Of a stretch of DNA of 64,000 nucleotides, positions 46,070-56,432 are shown one piece after another (the stretch's first letter is position 1; each line of letters starts with the position of its first letter). The DNA is from Poa pratensis. Its lineage: Eukaryota; Streptophyta; Magnoliopsida; Poales; Poaceae. The DNA is taken from the NCBI GenBank assembly GCA_947311845.1, contig CAMZMU010000020.1:38176876-38240875 (forward strand), in the 5' to 3' direction. The position numbers and the translations under genes were made by a program. The notes under the pieces were generated by a model, which saw only the letters and a list, made by a program, of their open reading frames with translations, did no database searches and had not been told where the DNA came from.

Positions 46070-47633
46070 AGACGGTACGCGGGCCAGCAGGTTAAAAACT
46101 GCTACAAGTCATTCACGATGCAGTTTGATCAATTGCAAGACCATCAGGTTATATGGGAGCCGTACCACCCTGACAGGGTGCAGGCGAGATACCGGCGGGA
46201 TTTCTAGCTTGTGCCGGAGGGATGAAAACTACTGGTTAACTCGAGCCCGCATTGTTTTCGATGTCACGGTGGAGGAGATGACCCAACAACGTGTCATGAG
46301 ACAGTATGGTAAGCAACAATTGCCGGAGCCTCCCGCTAGAGTTCCCGCCCTTCCTTCGCACATCCACAGGTATGTTTTTAACCAACTGTGTTTACACCAA
46401 GGAATTGGGAATGTACTTTTCTAATTACACTACGCCTACATGTTTCAGATTGTCGCGTCGACAAGGAGATTGAGCTTTGGCATCTTGGCTATAGGTACTT
46501 CATCCGTACATAGCGGAATGGGCGAACGCGACAACTAATGTATGGCCCGAGGATGAGCCATTTCTGCTAGATGATTTCAACGCATATCTGCGGACGTACA
46601 GACAGTCCACTCGATTTCGATTAGTGCACACGTCCCAGCCTGATCAGTTGGCACCTCCTTCTGTTACGGACATGTACCCACTTGAGGCTATTGGGGGAAG
46701 CAGATACTACGCGGTATGTATTTCACTAATATTGGTAAATGCATGTCTCAATAATCAAACCTAACATTTTGTTTTCCTACAACAGGCAGAGTTGATACAA
46801 GACATTCAGAGCGACGTTGCTGCCTTTGCCCCACTGCCGCAACAGGTGCCTTGGTTCAAGCGTCTGGAGGACAAGCTACGACGTGTGTACTCTGTTCTTA
46901 CTTGTGCCGGCGGTGCAGACGTTGCGCCCCACGGCCCAGCCCCGCGTCCCCCGCGCCCCGCGCGCCACTCTCCACTTATTCAGGATGCACAGGTATCACC
47001 CTCCCGTCACTCTATAGGTCGACATGACCCCCGACCACGTCATACAGTAGTACAGAGTCCTCGACCACGACCTACATACGAGCATGGTAGTTCGTCGCAC
47101 CAGCCAGATCCTTCCCAGTCCGGTCCATCACAGCCACTTCTGTACGAGCAGCCAGTTCCTACCTAGCCTGGTAGTTCGACATGGCAGCAGCGACCTATGT
47201 ACGGGCTCGGGATGCCGCCTTCGTATGGGTAAGGTATGCCGCCTGGTTACCAGTTCGCGATGTCGCATGGTTACGGGATACATCCACCTCCACGTCCCGT
47301 GTGGAACCCGTCTGCTATGCCGATGACTCAGATTCCGGTCCACCTCGGTAAGTACTTTATAATACTCGCATTTATTTATCTTGTTCACCAAGACGGACTA
47401 CTGACGTAACATCTACATGTACAGGTGGAGGTGACGACTCTCCACACACGGAGCTGTACGACGACCCGATGTACCAGACTCCACCGCCGCCCCGACGCAG
47501 GAGACCTAGACACAAGAGGAGTAGCCGTTGCAAGGCCGAGGGATGCGTGACCACCGCGCTCCGACACGCTTGTCACCTTCCGGGCGTCGACCGCGTAGAC
47601 AGCCGCGGACACGTGCTCACAGAGATGAGTGAT
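46070..47633 (+). pseudogene. Plant mobile domain (MAIN-like) gene, C-terminal part, decayed
   Basis: Four exon-like blocks with canonical splice sites: 46070-46369, 46449-46713, 46786-47347 and 47425-47633. They read QFDQLQDHQVIWEPYHPD, then RDENYWLTRARIVFDVTVEE and VMRQYGKQQLPEPPARVPAL, then AEWANATTNVWPEDEPF, FNAYLRTYRQSTRFRLVHTS and VTDMYPLEAIGG, then ELIQDIQSDVAAFAPLPQQV and KLRRVYSVLTCAGGADVAP. This is the C-terminal half of the plant mobile domain family, often labelled serine/threonine phosphatase 7 long form and often carried by transposons. One frameshift near 46190 and two in-frame stops of the CAG/CAA-to-TAG/TAA type (47164, about 47230) break it. The N-terminal half is absent, as the Sirevirus junction lies at 45607. 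Confidence 0.8.
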
Positions 47634-47635
47634 AC

Positions 47636-47791
47636 TACTATCTATGAGACATATTTCTATCTATGTATGAGACATATTTCTATCTATGTATGAGACATAT
47701 TTATGAGACATATTTCTATCTATGTACTACTATGTATGAGACATATTTCTATGATATGTACTACTATGTATGAGACATATTTCTATCTACC
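47636..47791 (+). repeat. Minisatellite, unit ATGAGACATATTTCTATCTATGT
   Basis: About six imperfect copies of a 23-bp unit, some shortened or with a CTACT insertion, directly after the mobile-domain remnant. Confidence 0.85.
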
Positions 47792-47927
47792 TAGATTGGG
47801 TTCAGACATTAATTAAGATTACTAATAGACATGACACGGTTACAACATGAGTTTAAGATACATCGGCATTCTGAAATTAACTACTACAACTGAAATTAAA
47901 AACTACCACAAAGTACACGACACGAAA

Positions 47928-48429
47928 TCATCTCCCGTCGATACAGCCTCCAGCCTCCGTCGATGCAGCACTCTTGCCCTTCGATGATGCACCACTCTTG
48001 CCCTTCGATGATGCTTCACCCTTGCGCTTCGAGGATGAAGCAACTTTGCCCTTCAATGATGCTTCACTCTTAATCTTCGCCGATAATGCACCAATCGGCA
48101 TGAAGATATCGTCTTCGTCCTTGCTCTTGTTCAACCATAAAGATGGATGTTCCTTCATTCATAAATTTTCCGAGGACAACTCGCTTGTCATACCTTGCAC
48201 ATATCCGGAGAAGTTTTTGCCGTATTTCCTGGGGAGACCTACTTGGCCACCCACGACGTCGGAATGACGCCCCAACCTCAGCGAGAAGACTGTCACTACT
48301 GATGAGTTCCTCCCATGGAACTTCCTTATTGTCTACCTTCAACTCGCCCGCACAATACAAAAGACACTCGGACATTTGAGTTATCCAACTACGATCTATA
48401 GGCCAATCTTTGGTAGGAAGATCCGACAT
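47928..48429 (-). pseudogene. Unrecognised protein, transposon-associated, one frameshift
   Basis: ATG at 48429 (minus) opens a 119-codon frame with PWEELISSDSLLAEVGASFR, RRGWPSRSPQEIRQKLLRIC and RRYLHADWCIIGED. A shift near 48073-48110 joins a second frame of Ser/Lys/Gly repeats (KGKSGASSKGKSAAS, EASLKGKVASSSKRKGEASS) that ends at 47928. The Lys/Ser repeat tail could be a nucleic-acid-binding or nuclear-targeting segment. I do not know the family. It converges with the mobile-domain remnant, and the two may belong to one large transposon. Confidence 0.5.
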
Positions 48430-48469
48430 CTTCGAGTGAATACACTTAACTGCTTACCTACCTCAGTGT

Positions 48470-48505
<36 letters not shown>
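48470..48505 (+). repeat. Poly-G tract, 36 bases
   Basis: An uninterrupted run of 36 G (36 C on the strand of the preceding ORF, about 40 bases upstream of its ATG). Its true length may differ because homopolymers are hard to assemble. Confidence 0.9.
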
Positions 48506-48508
<3 letters not shown>

Positions 48509-48654
48509 TAGGACGAGCACAGAAGAATTGGAGGGAGAAACAGGCGGGAGCAAGGCTGGCAGGAAAAAAAGAGGCGGGAGCGACGATGGCGGGAAAAATA
48601 GGCGGGAGAAAAGAGGGCGGGAGACAACAGACTAACAAATAGGATGAAATAAGC

Positions 48655-48870
48655 TTGTTTCGTCACGGCCCGTGCCGAAAGTGGGCTGTCGTCACGGCAA
48701 TTACGCGAAGCATCGAAGAGCATGCAGATCAACAGAAACCAGCAGGGTTTCGGCTCTGGCCGTGACGAAAGGCGTGTTTCGGCACAGGTGGTGCCGAAAC
48801 TAGGAGCTTTCGGCATGGGCGGTGCCGAAAGAACGGTTTCGGCACGGGCCGTGACGACGCCGCGCTATTT
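48655..48870. repeat. Cluster of TTTCGGCAC...GTGCCGAAA palindromes
   Basis: At least five short inverted motifs in about 210 bases: TTTCGTCACGGCCCGTGCCG, TTTCGGCTCTGGCCGTGACG, TTTCGGCACAGGTGGTGCCG, TTTCGGCATGGGCGGTGCCG and TTTCGGCACGGGCCGTGACG. Each can fold on itself. Such arrays occur near the ends of some plant DNA transposons; here they may mark the subterminal part of the element that holds the mobile-domain gene. Confidence 0.8.
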
Positions 48871-49066
48871 TTCAAAATTTTCCAGATCGCGTGCTAGTTT
48901 CCGAATAAAGTTTAAAAAAATATTTTTTTTTCCGAATAATAGTAGGTAATTATTAACATAGGCTTGACATCAAGAAACGAAATAATTGACAACCAGAGTC
49001 ATCTATAGCAGTAATTTAGCCAATTAACAATATATTTGACATCGTGAAAAAAAAGATGTTGGAGCT

Positions 49067-49086
49067 GGGGGGGGGGGGGGGGGGGG
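49067..49086 (+). repeat. Poly-G tract, 20 bases
   Basis: A second uninterrupted G run, 560 bases after the first. Confidence 0.9.
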
Positions 49087-50598
49087 AGAAAGCGAGGAGC
49101 GGGCTGTTGCTGGAGCCTGAGTGGGGGAGGAGGCCATGAACATGCGACAAGCTTGCTGCCAAAGCATTAAAGGGGGAAAGGTGAGGATCCCACTACCATC
49201 TCGCCGCTGGCAAGCTACTGCAAGGGCCTGTATCACAACTTGCAGGAGTTGGCTAACCACAAGATTAAAATAAAACTTGGTTAATCTCCGCCCATCCCCA
49301 AAGCACAGTACACGGAAATCCACAAAATCTAAGATCAATGTTGAGGAGATTGTAGACAATATATATGCACTTGAACGACTCATATTGTAATCCAATTTGT
49401 ATAGTTTTTTCTATGTGATGCTGCTAATTAATGGAATGAAATTAATCCCAAGATTTAACTGAATGACATGAAGTTTGAGAGAAAACTGACCTTGGACTCG
49501 TTCTTGTCAGCTACAACGATGGGATCGACAACATTGCTGCAATGGCAAAGAAACAAAAAGTCGTTAGATAACAAGGGAGAAAGAAATAGGAGAAAATGAC
49601 TTGAGATTCGTTCCCCTCCTCACCTGATGCCATGATTCATTCCGGACTAATCACCTGACAAACGTTTCCAATAAAACAAAGAGACTAATCACCCGACGGC
49701 GGCGGCAGTGGGAAGCAGACCTGGGCAGCAGTGGGCAGCGAGCCGAGTGGCGGCGTTGACCGAGGCGGGTAGGACGGACGGCTTTGGAACTGTACTGGCT
49801 GGCTGTGCACCGTGGGGCCACACATCCATAGAGGCGGTGAGCTAGTCGACGGGCAACTGCACGCAGGAGGCGAGCGGCGCGGAGTTCCTTCCGGTCCGTC
49901 AGGTGGCTATCTCTTGTCACGCGCGGCTGCACCTATTCGTCGTCTCCGTTGATGCTATCATGCTACCGTGATGGGGACTGGCCTGAGATGGCGTAGATAT
50001 GGCACCTGTGAAGAGGACATGCCAATGAAGGCCGCAGTTGAAGGTATGAGCGGCGTGCTTGCTCTCGGGCAGTGGGAGGGGACGAAAATGGGAGGATGCG
50101 ACTATGCGAGGAGCTAAAGACTGCCTTGTCGCCGGCCCAGGCGAGATCTAATTCGAATTAGGCTGAGAGAATGAGGAGAAGGTGGACGGACCTTCTGGAC
50201 GGTGGCGTCCAGGAAGACGACTGAGCTATCCCTGTCCAAGGCGTCCCCATCGGCGGCGCGGCGCGCGGCGAGTCCCTGGCAGCCTCCCGTAGATCCTGCA
50301 CGGCTGCACCACTTGCTTCAGGGCCCGTGCGCCGCCGGCCATTGTATCACAGCGGGAGATGGAGAGATGGGGGAGCGGTGTGGCGTGGTTGCAACGCCGC
50401 ATCCATCCAGGAGGTGAGGCGCGCCGCATTGCATCGTGTGCGTGTAAAAGTTGACCTCCTGAACCGACTATGCCCAACCGACCAAAAAGGATGGCTGAGA
50501 TGGATTTACCCTTGATCCAACAAACCACGAGCGTGTAAATCGTTGGAGCTAGGAGAGCTCACCATTCCCCAGGAGCTTAGTTTTGAGAATGATGCACC
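49087..50598. other. Intergenic DNA with a possible captured exon
   Basis: No certain gene. On the minus strand, TTGCAG|C...AAG|GTCAG at about 49491-49537 bounds a short open stretch reading NVVDPIVVADKNESK with canonical splice sites on both sides. It could be an exon piece of an unknown gene. The rest (49690-50420) is GC-rich with overlapping frames that I do not trust. Confidence 0.35.
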
Positions 50599-50697
50599 TA
50601 TACGGTGTCCCTCCTGTACCGCCACGCATGGGGCTTTTCCAGGCTATATAAACATGCACCCGGCCTCTAACGAGGGCACCGTTTACCCTAACACCAA
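50599..50697 (+). repeat. 5' LTR remnant of the Copia element
   Basis: It matches 55341-55439 from CTATACGGTGTCCCTCCTG through CCAGGCTATATAAACATGCA to CCTAACACCA. The TATA box is CTATATAAA near 50643. The upstream part of the LTR is missing. Confidence 0.85.
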
Positions 50698-50700
50698 TAT

Positions 50701-50713
50701 GGTATCAGGAGCA
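50701..50713 (+). promoter_or_regulatory. Primer-binding site (tRNA-Met)
   Basis: TGGTATCAGGAGC follows the LTR by about three bases. It is the usual Copia initiator-tRNA primer site with one extra G. Confidence 0.85.
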
Positions 50714-50827
50714 ATTCCTCTTCCCATCTAGCCGCCGCCGCCGCTGCCCATGACTACGATCACGACTCGGTTGATCATCTGATCGATCTCACGACCACAA
50801 CAACCCACCCTTCCCTCCTACGACCTG

Positions 50828-53152
50828 ATGGCGTCCTCGTCGTCTACTGTGTCGGGTGCCCTTGGAGCGCCGCCGGCAACAAGGCTCACGCGGGAGAACT
50901 TCCTCTACTGGAAGGCGCAAGTTCTTCCCACACTTCGTGGAGCAGGAGTCATGGGACTCCTTGAGGGTTCCGACTCGGCTCCGCCTGAGCATCTGGAGGT
51001 TGAAGAAGAAGGCAAGAAGAAGACGGTCCCCAATCCAGCCTATCATGCTTGGATCACTCGGGATCAACAGGTGACAAGCTTCCTACGGGGGTGGCCGGCA
51101 GCAGCAGTCCAAGGCCACGCAGTCGAGGTGTGGGCGGCTATCAACGATCTACACACCACGCAGTCCAAGGCCAGGATCTCCACTCTCCGTGGTGCCCTCA
51201 TCAACACCAAGAAACTTGGCATGACGGCCACCCGCTACATCTCCACTATGAAGGGTTTTGCCTCTGAACTTGCGGCTGCTGGCAAGAAAACCGAGGATGA
51301 TGAACTTTGTGACTACATCCTCAATGGTCTGCATGGCACCTTCAACCCCCTTGTTGCATCCATCAACGCCAACCTGCGACGTCCCTCAATGATATGTGCT
51401 CGTAGCTGCTCGAATACGAGTATCGTGAGACCATGCTCGTTGCCTCGGGTCAGACCACGGGCACGTTCACGTCTTCGGCTAATGCTGTTGCGCATCGCCC
51501 AAACCCTACCTACGGGGGTGGCCAGCAGCAGCAGTACGGAGGCAGCCAGCAGCAGCAGTACGGAGGTGGCCCGCCATAGCACGGTGGCGGTCAGCAGTAC
51601 CGTCCGCCCCAGCAGCCTCAAGGTCGCCCTAATGATGGTCGTCCTCGTCAGAACCGTGGGCCCTCGTCGTCCCAAAGTAGGCCGTGGAAAGACCAAGAAC
51701 AAACCTGATCGCACTCCCACTCCGTGGCAAGAGGGGGTCATCTGTCAGATCTGCAAGAAGGAGGGACATCCGGCGAGTGACTGTTGGTGGCGCTATGGAG
51801 ATGATGATGATGATGATGATGAGGATACCCCGCCTCCACATGCCAAGGGTGCCTATGGTGTGGACACGAATTGGTACATGGACACGGGTGCTACAAACCA
51901 TCTCACAAGACAACTGAACAAGCTCACAACTCATGACATGTATCACGGACATGATCAAGTTCACTATGCTAGTGGACAAGGTATGGACATTGCACACATT
52001 GGTCATTCAGTTTTGCACACCCCCCATAATCCTTTACATCTTCGCAATGTCTTTCATGTCCCTAGCGCATCTATGAATTTAGTTTCTGCTCATAAACTTG
52101 CTTTAGACAATAATGCATTTATTGAAATTCACCCGTTCTTTTTCTTGATTAAGGATCAGGCAACGAAGCAAACCGTGTTTAGAGGACCATGTCATGGTGG
52201 TCTTTACCCTCTTGTTCCTGTCTCCACGGGGTCTTCCAAGCATGCTTTCATCTCCACCAAGCCTTCATCATCCACGTGGCATCGTCGTCTAGGACACCCA
52301 TCGTCTTTTATAGTTCAACAAATTCTTTGGAAAAATAAGTTGTTATCCTCGCCAGAAATAAATCCTTACGTAGTTGTCAACAAGCCAAGAGTCATCAGCT
52401 ACCTTATCCAATGTCTACTAGTGTTTCCACTGTTCCATTGGAGCAATTTTTTTTTTGATGTGTGGGGCCCTGCTCCCTTGTCTTTAGGCAAACATGCGTA
52501 CTATGTAAGCTTCATTGATGATTATAGCAAGTTCACTTGGATTTATTTTCTTAATAAACGTTCTGATGTGTATCAAGTGTTTCTTAATTTTCAACAATTT
52601 GTTGAACGCAAGTTTGGGCATAAAATTATCACCATGCAAACTGATTGGGGTGGTGAATATGAAAAACTTAACTCTTTCTTTCAGAAAATAGGCATTACAC
52701 ACCATGTTTCATGTCCTCATGCTCATCAACAGAATGGTTCCGCTCAACGTAAACATCGTCATATTGTTGAAGTGGGTCTTTCCTTGCTTGTAAATTCCTC
52801 TATGCAACTCAAATATTGGGATGATGCTTTTCTCACAGCCACGTTCTTGATAAACCTTTTGCCATCTAAGGTCCTCAAATTTGAAACTCCTACCGAAAAA
52901 CTCCTTGGCGTCAAACAAACTATGATTCGTTGCATGTTTTTGGCTGTGCTTGCTAGCCCAACTTACGTCCATACAACAAACACAAACTTTCCTTTCGTTC
53001 CAAACAATGTGTTTTTCTTGGTTATAGTCCACTTTGGTGTAAAATGCCTAGATATCTCCACGGGTCGTGTTTACATATCTCGTGATGTTGTCTTTGATGA
53101 GCACATATTTCCTTTTGCCAAGCTTCATCCTAATGCCGGTCGTTGTCTCTGA
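50828..53152 (+). pseudogene. Copia Gag-protease-integrase region
   Basis: ATG 50828 opens a 774-codon frame that looks intact but is not in register throughout. Residues 1-180 are Gag (RENFLYWKAQVLPTLRGAGV, KLGMTATRYISTMKGFASEL). From about 51370 to 51660 the read frame is wrong: the frame that gives the expected Gln/Gly repeats (GGGQQQQYGGSQQQQYGGG) has two TAG codons of the CAG-to-TAG type. It returns to register for the zinc knuckle CQICKKEGHPASDC, protease WYMDTGATNHLT, pre-integrase WHRRLGHPS and integrase core (FDVWGPAP, YYVSFIDDYSKFTWIYFL, QTDWGGEY, HVSCPHAHQQNGSAQRKHRH). The zinc-binding CxxC of the integrase N-terminus is lost to a small deletion near 52370. Confidence 0.88.
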
Positions 53153-53847
53153 GAAGAAATTCTCCTTCTTCCGACCCCCTTGGCATCATCGGAACCACAT
53201 GATAGGGTTGTGCATACTAATGATCATATGTTGCAAATTGTTCCTGTTGTTACTCCTCTATAGGAAGATGCTCTGACTCCTGCAAATTCTGTGGACATTT
53301 CTGCTAAAATTCTATAGAAAACGCTGAAAACAGCACACAAAATGATGTATCAGGGGAGCTACAACAAGACAGAACAGAAACTGCTGATCCCGAGACAGAT
53401 TCTTCTGAAATCAGTGCAGAATCTGCCTCGGATCCGTCGTCGCCAGAACCTGCAGCGGGCACTCCTGCGCAGTCGTGCTCCAGCCCGTCTCCGCGTGCCA
53501 CGACGGCCGACAGGTCGCCTCCGCGGACCCCTCCCGACCGGTCTCGTGGCCCCGCCTCGTCTGATGATGATGACATCGACGACCAATCCACGCCCGCCAC
53601 GTCTCCGGACCGGACCAGCTCCTCCGCCAGCCCTGGAGCTGCAGCAGATTCGCTTGCAGGTGCTGGATCTTCTGTGTCCGCTTCAGCTGCACCTCCTCCT
53701 ACTGCTGAACCTCGCACACGCCTCCAAAAAGGTATACGACAACCTCGTCGTTGCAAAGATGGAACTGTTAGATGATGTCTTCTAACCTCTACAGGAGAAC
53801 CGACAAATTTAAAGGAAGCCCTTAATGATCCCAATTGGAAGAAAGCT
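53153..53847 (+). pseudogene. Copia linker between integrase and reverse transcriptase
   Basis: In the pol frame this is a Ser/Thr/Pro/Asp-rich linker with several in-frame stops, ending in TRLQKGIRQPRRCKDGTVR, a TGA (probably once TGG) and [18 protein letters not shown], the usual entry to Copia reverse transcriptase. Confidence 0.7.
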
Positions 53848-55219
53848 ATGCATGATGAGTATAATGCCCTTCTTCAAAATAATACTTGGCACCTTGTTCC
53901 TCCCAGTTCCACCAAGAATGTCATAGACTGCAAATGGGTGTATCGTGTCAAGAAAAATGCTGATGGTACGATTGACATGTATAAAGCACGCCTTGTTGTG
54001 AAAGGTTTCAAGCAAAGGTATGGCATTGATTATGAGGACACTTTTAGTCCTGTTGTTAATGCTGTCACTATCAGACTTGTTCTTGCCATGTCAGTATCTC
54101 AGGGCTGGAGTTTGAGGCAGCTAGATGTCAAGAACACGTTTCTCCATGGTGTTCTGGAAGAGGAGGTCTACATGAAACAACCCCCAGGTTCTGAGTCTTC
54201 TGCTGCTCCCAACTATATTTGCAAACTTGATAAAGCTCTTTATGGATTAAAACAAGCCCCTAGAGCATGGTATGCTCGCCTCAGTTCTAAACTTCATGTG
54301 TTGGGATTTGTTCCTTCAAAGGGCGATACATATCATTGTCACAAGTTCTTCCGATCAAGCCATTTTTGCCTTGCTTCATAATCTTCGAAGTGAGTTTGCT
54401 TTCAAGGATTTAGGTGACTTACATTATTTTTCTGGCATTGAGGTTCATAAAACAGCACATGGTTTAGTCTTGACACAAGAAAAATATGCAAATGATTTGC
54501 TCACTCGAGTTGGGATGAAAAATTGTACGCCCTGTCCTACACCGCTCTCCCTTACTGAGCCTCTCTCGTTGACTGAAGGATCACTTCTTGGCCCTGAGGA
54601 CAACACCCGTTACATGAGCATTGTTGGTGCACTTCAGTATCTTACTTTAACACGTCCTGATTTATCCTTCTCAGTCAACAAATTATGTCAATATCTTCAT
54701 GCTCCTACTACTACTCACTGGACAGCGGTGAAACGGATTTTACGCTACATTCATGGGACAATCAAGGTTGGGCTTACTTTTCAGAAGTCCGCCCCTAGAC
54801 CGCTTAGTGCTTTTTCAGATGCGGATTGGGCTGGTGATCTTGATGATAGATGTTCCACAGGCGGTTTCGCTATATTTTTTGGCCCAAATTTAACCTCATG
54901 GAGTGCTCGCAAGCAGGCCACTGTCTCTCACTCTAGCACAGAAGCCGAATATAAAGCACTTGCTAATGCTACTGCTGAGTTGATTTGGGTTGAGGCCTTA
55001 TTGAGAGAGCTTGGAGTTTCTCTCTCACAGAAACCATGTCTTTGGTGTGATAATATTGGTTCCATATATCTGTCCGCAAATCCTATTTTTCATGCTCGCA
55101 CTAAGCACATTGAGATTGATTTTTATTTTGTACGAGAAAGGGTTGCAAACAAACAGCTGGACATCAAGTTTATCTCCAGCAAGGATCAGATTGCTGATGG
55201 ATTCACAGACTCTTTGTAA
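53848..55219 (+). pseudogene. Copia reverse transcriptase and RNase H, YVDD box deleted
   Basis: The first half is open: [60 protein letters not shown] (first catalytic Asp) and [20 protein letters not shown]. After VPSKGDT the sequence jumps straight to [12 protein letters not shown], removing the YVDD active-site strand and shifting the frame near 54330. The second half has [32 protein letters not shown] and RNase H motifs [20 protein letters not shown] and [20 protein letters not shown], ending [15 protein letters not shown]. Without YVDD the enzyme cannot polymerise. Confidence 0.92.
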
Positions 55220-55262
55220 TAGGAAGTTAGATGAGTTTAAGCGTAATCTAAATCTTTGTAAA

Positions 55263-55279
55263 ATTTAGATTAAGGGGGG
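55263..55279 (+). promoter_or_regulatory. Polypurine tract of the Copia element
   Basis: ATTTAGATTAAGGGGGG directly precedes the 3' LTR start TGTTACAC. Confidence 0.8.
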
Positions 55280-55439
55280 TGTTACACATAATATTGTATG
55301 TCGTATATGGCACCGTATAGGTATAGAGTAGTACTCTACCCTATACGGTGTCCCTCCTGCACCGCCACGCCTGAGGCTTTTCCAGGCTATATAAACATGC
55401 ACCCGGGCCTCTAACGAGGCACCGTTTACCCTAACACCA
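55280..55439 (+). repeat. 3' LTR of the Copia element (about 160 bp)
   Basis: Begins TGTTACACATAATATTG and ends CCCTAACACCA. It contains a long hairpin (CACCGTATAGG...CCTATACGGTG) just before the shared promoter block with TATATAAA. Confidence 0.8.
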
Positions 55440-55562
55440 ATACACGCAGCCAGCGAGTTCATCGCTATTTAGTGGGGCAGGTTCCAGACTTTCAGGTCTA
55501 GTAATAGAGATAGCATAGTGAAATATACATTTAATTCAAAAATTTGAGATATAATAGTACTA

Positions 55563-55685
55563 CTCCTCCGTCCACAAAAGGATGTCTCAGCCTAGCCCAA
55601 CATTTGTATGTATCTACACACTAAATCATGTCTACATACATGCAGATTTGGTCTAGGTTGAGACATATTTTGTGGACGGAGGTAG
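55563..55685. mobile_element. Stowaway MITE, 123 bp
   Basis: Ends CTCCTCCGTCCACAAAAGGA and, inverted, CTACCTCCGTCCACAAAAT, flanked by TA. The interior is self-complementary around ATGTATGTATCTACA / TGTCTACATACATG. Confidence 0.88.
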
Positions 55686-55699
55686 TACAAAATTTAAAA

Positions 55700-56300
55700 T
55701 TAAAGCTAAATTCTTTGCCTCTAAACCCTTCGCGCCGCCTCTTCGGGTGCGGTGTCGGACGGAACATTACCGGGGCTGGTCTTGAGGGTATCAAACACAG
55801 TTTGACGACTGGTAACTTATGCCCGGGCGGCCTTGAGGACGCCTTGGTCGAGCTCAAACCAGGACCACGTCCTTTGGGCGACGTTGTCGACTCGCGATGG
55901 ATGCTCGTCGGTAAAGCGGTTGAGCGCCACCTCTTGCTCCTCCTTGAAGAACGTGTACCAGCTATGGGGCTCTCTGAATCAATCCAGAGGGTCCACAAAC
56001 AATCATAGCTTCTTCTGGTGGTGGTGGTAGATCGCGCGCTTGAAGTCGAAGCTGACTTTGGAGATTGGTGCCACGGGCACCCGCCCAAACTGATGGCAAA
56101 GCCTTTCGACAAGGTTGTCTTCGGCGACGCAAGCATGCCGTGTTTGGCGAACTCTTTGGCCTAGTGCCAGGAGAGCCACTTCCTATTAACGTCCATGACG
56201 GTGGCGGTGCGCCTGTGTGGCCGGTGACGGAAATGATCGGGATAGAGTGTGGGAGACGAGCAAGATGAAGGCGAGCAGCCATGGGAGGATGCCTTTTTAT
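55700..56300 (-). pseudogene. Decayed coding remnant of unknown family
   Basis: One minus-strand frame reads SKVSFDFKRAIYHHHQKK, stop, PHSWYTFFKEEQEVALNRFT, DEHPSRVDNVAQRTWSWFEL, with stops of the CAA/CAG-to-TAA/TAG type between blocks. An adjacent frame upstream reads MDVNRKWLSWH and AKEFAKHGMLASPKTTLSKG. The amino-acid composition is protein-like, but I do not recognise the family. It may be transposon-carried. Confidence 0.45.
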
Positions 56301-56340
56301 ACATGGTCGAGGTAGGCCGAGGGTTGGCCAGAACTAATAC

Positions 56341-56432
56341 TACGCGTGGGGAAAGCGCAACAACATCGCGTCACTAGAGTGAATGCTACGCGTGGGGAAG
56401 GCGCAACAACATCGCATCGCCGGAGTGAACGC
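56341..56432 (+). repeat. Tandem duplication, period 46 bp
   Basis: TACGCGTGGGGAAAGCGCAA...GAGTGAA occurs at 56341 and 56387 with a few substitutions. Confidence 0.8.

Larger units (their letters stand above)
50599..55439 (+). mobile_element. Copia retrotransposon with short LTRs, decayed
   Basis: A nearly complete Copia order is present: primer site, Gag with zinc knuckle, protease, integrase, reverse transcriptase, RNase H, polypurine tract, 3' LTR. The LTRs are short (about 160 bases). The 5' copy is incomplete, beginning at CTATACGGTGTCCCTCC, so the first 60 or so bases are missing and no target duplication can be checked. Frameshifts, in-frame stops and a deletion of the reverse transcriptase active site show that it is dead. 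Confidence 0.9.
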
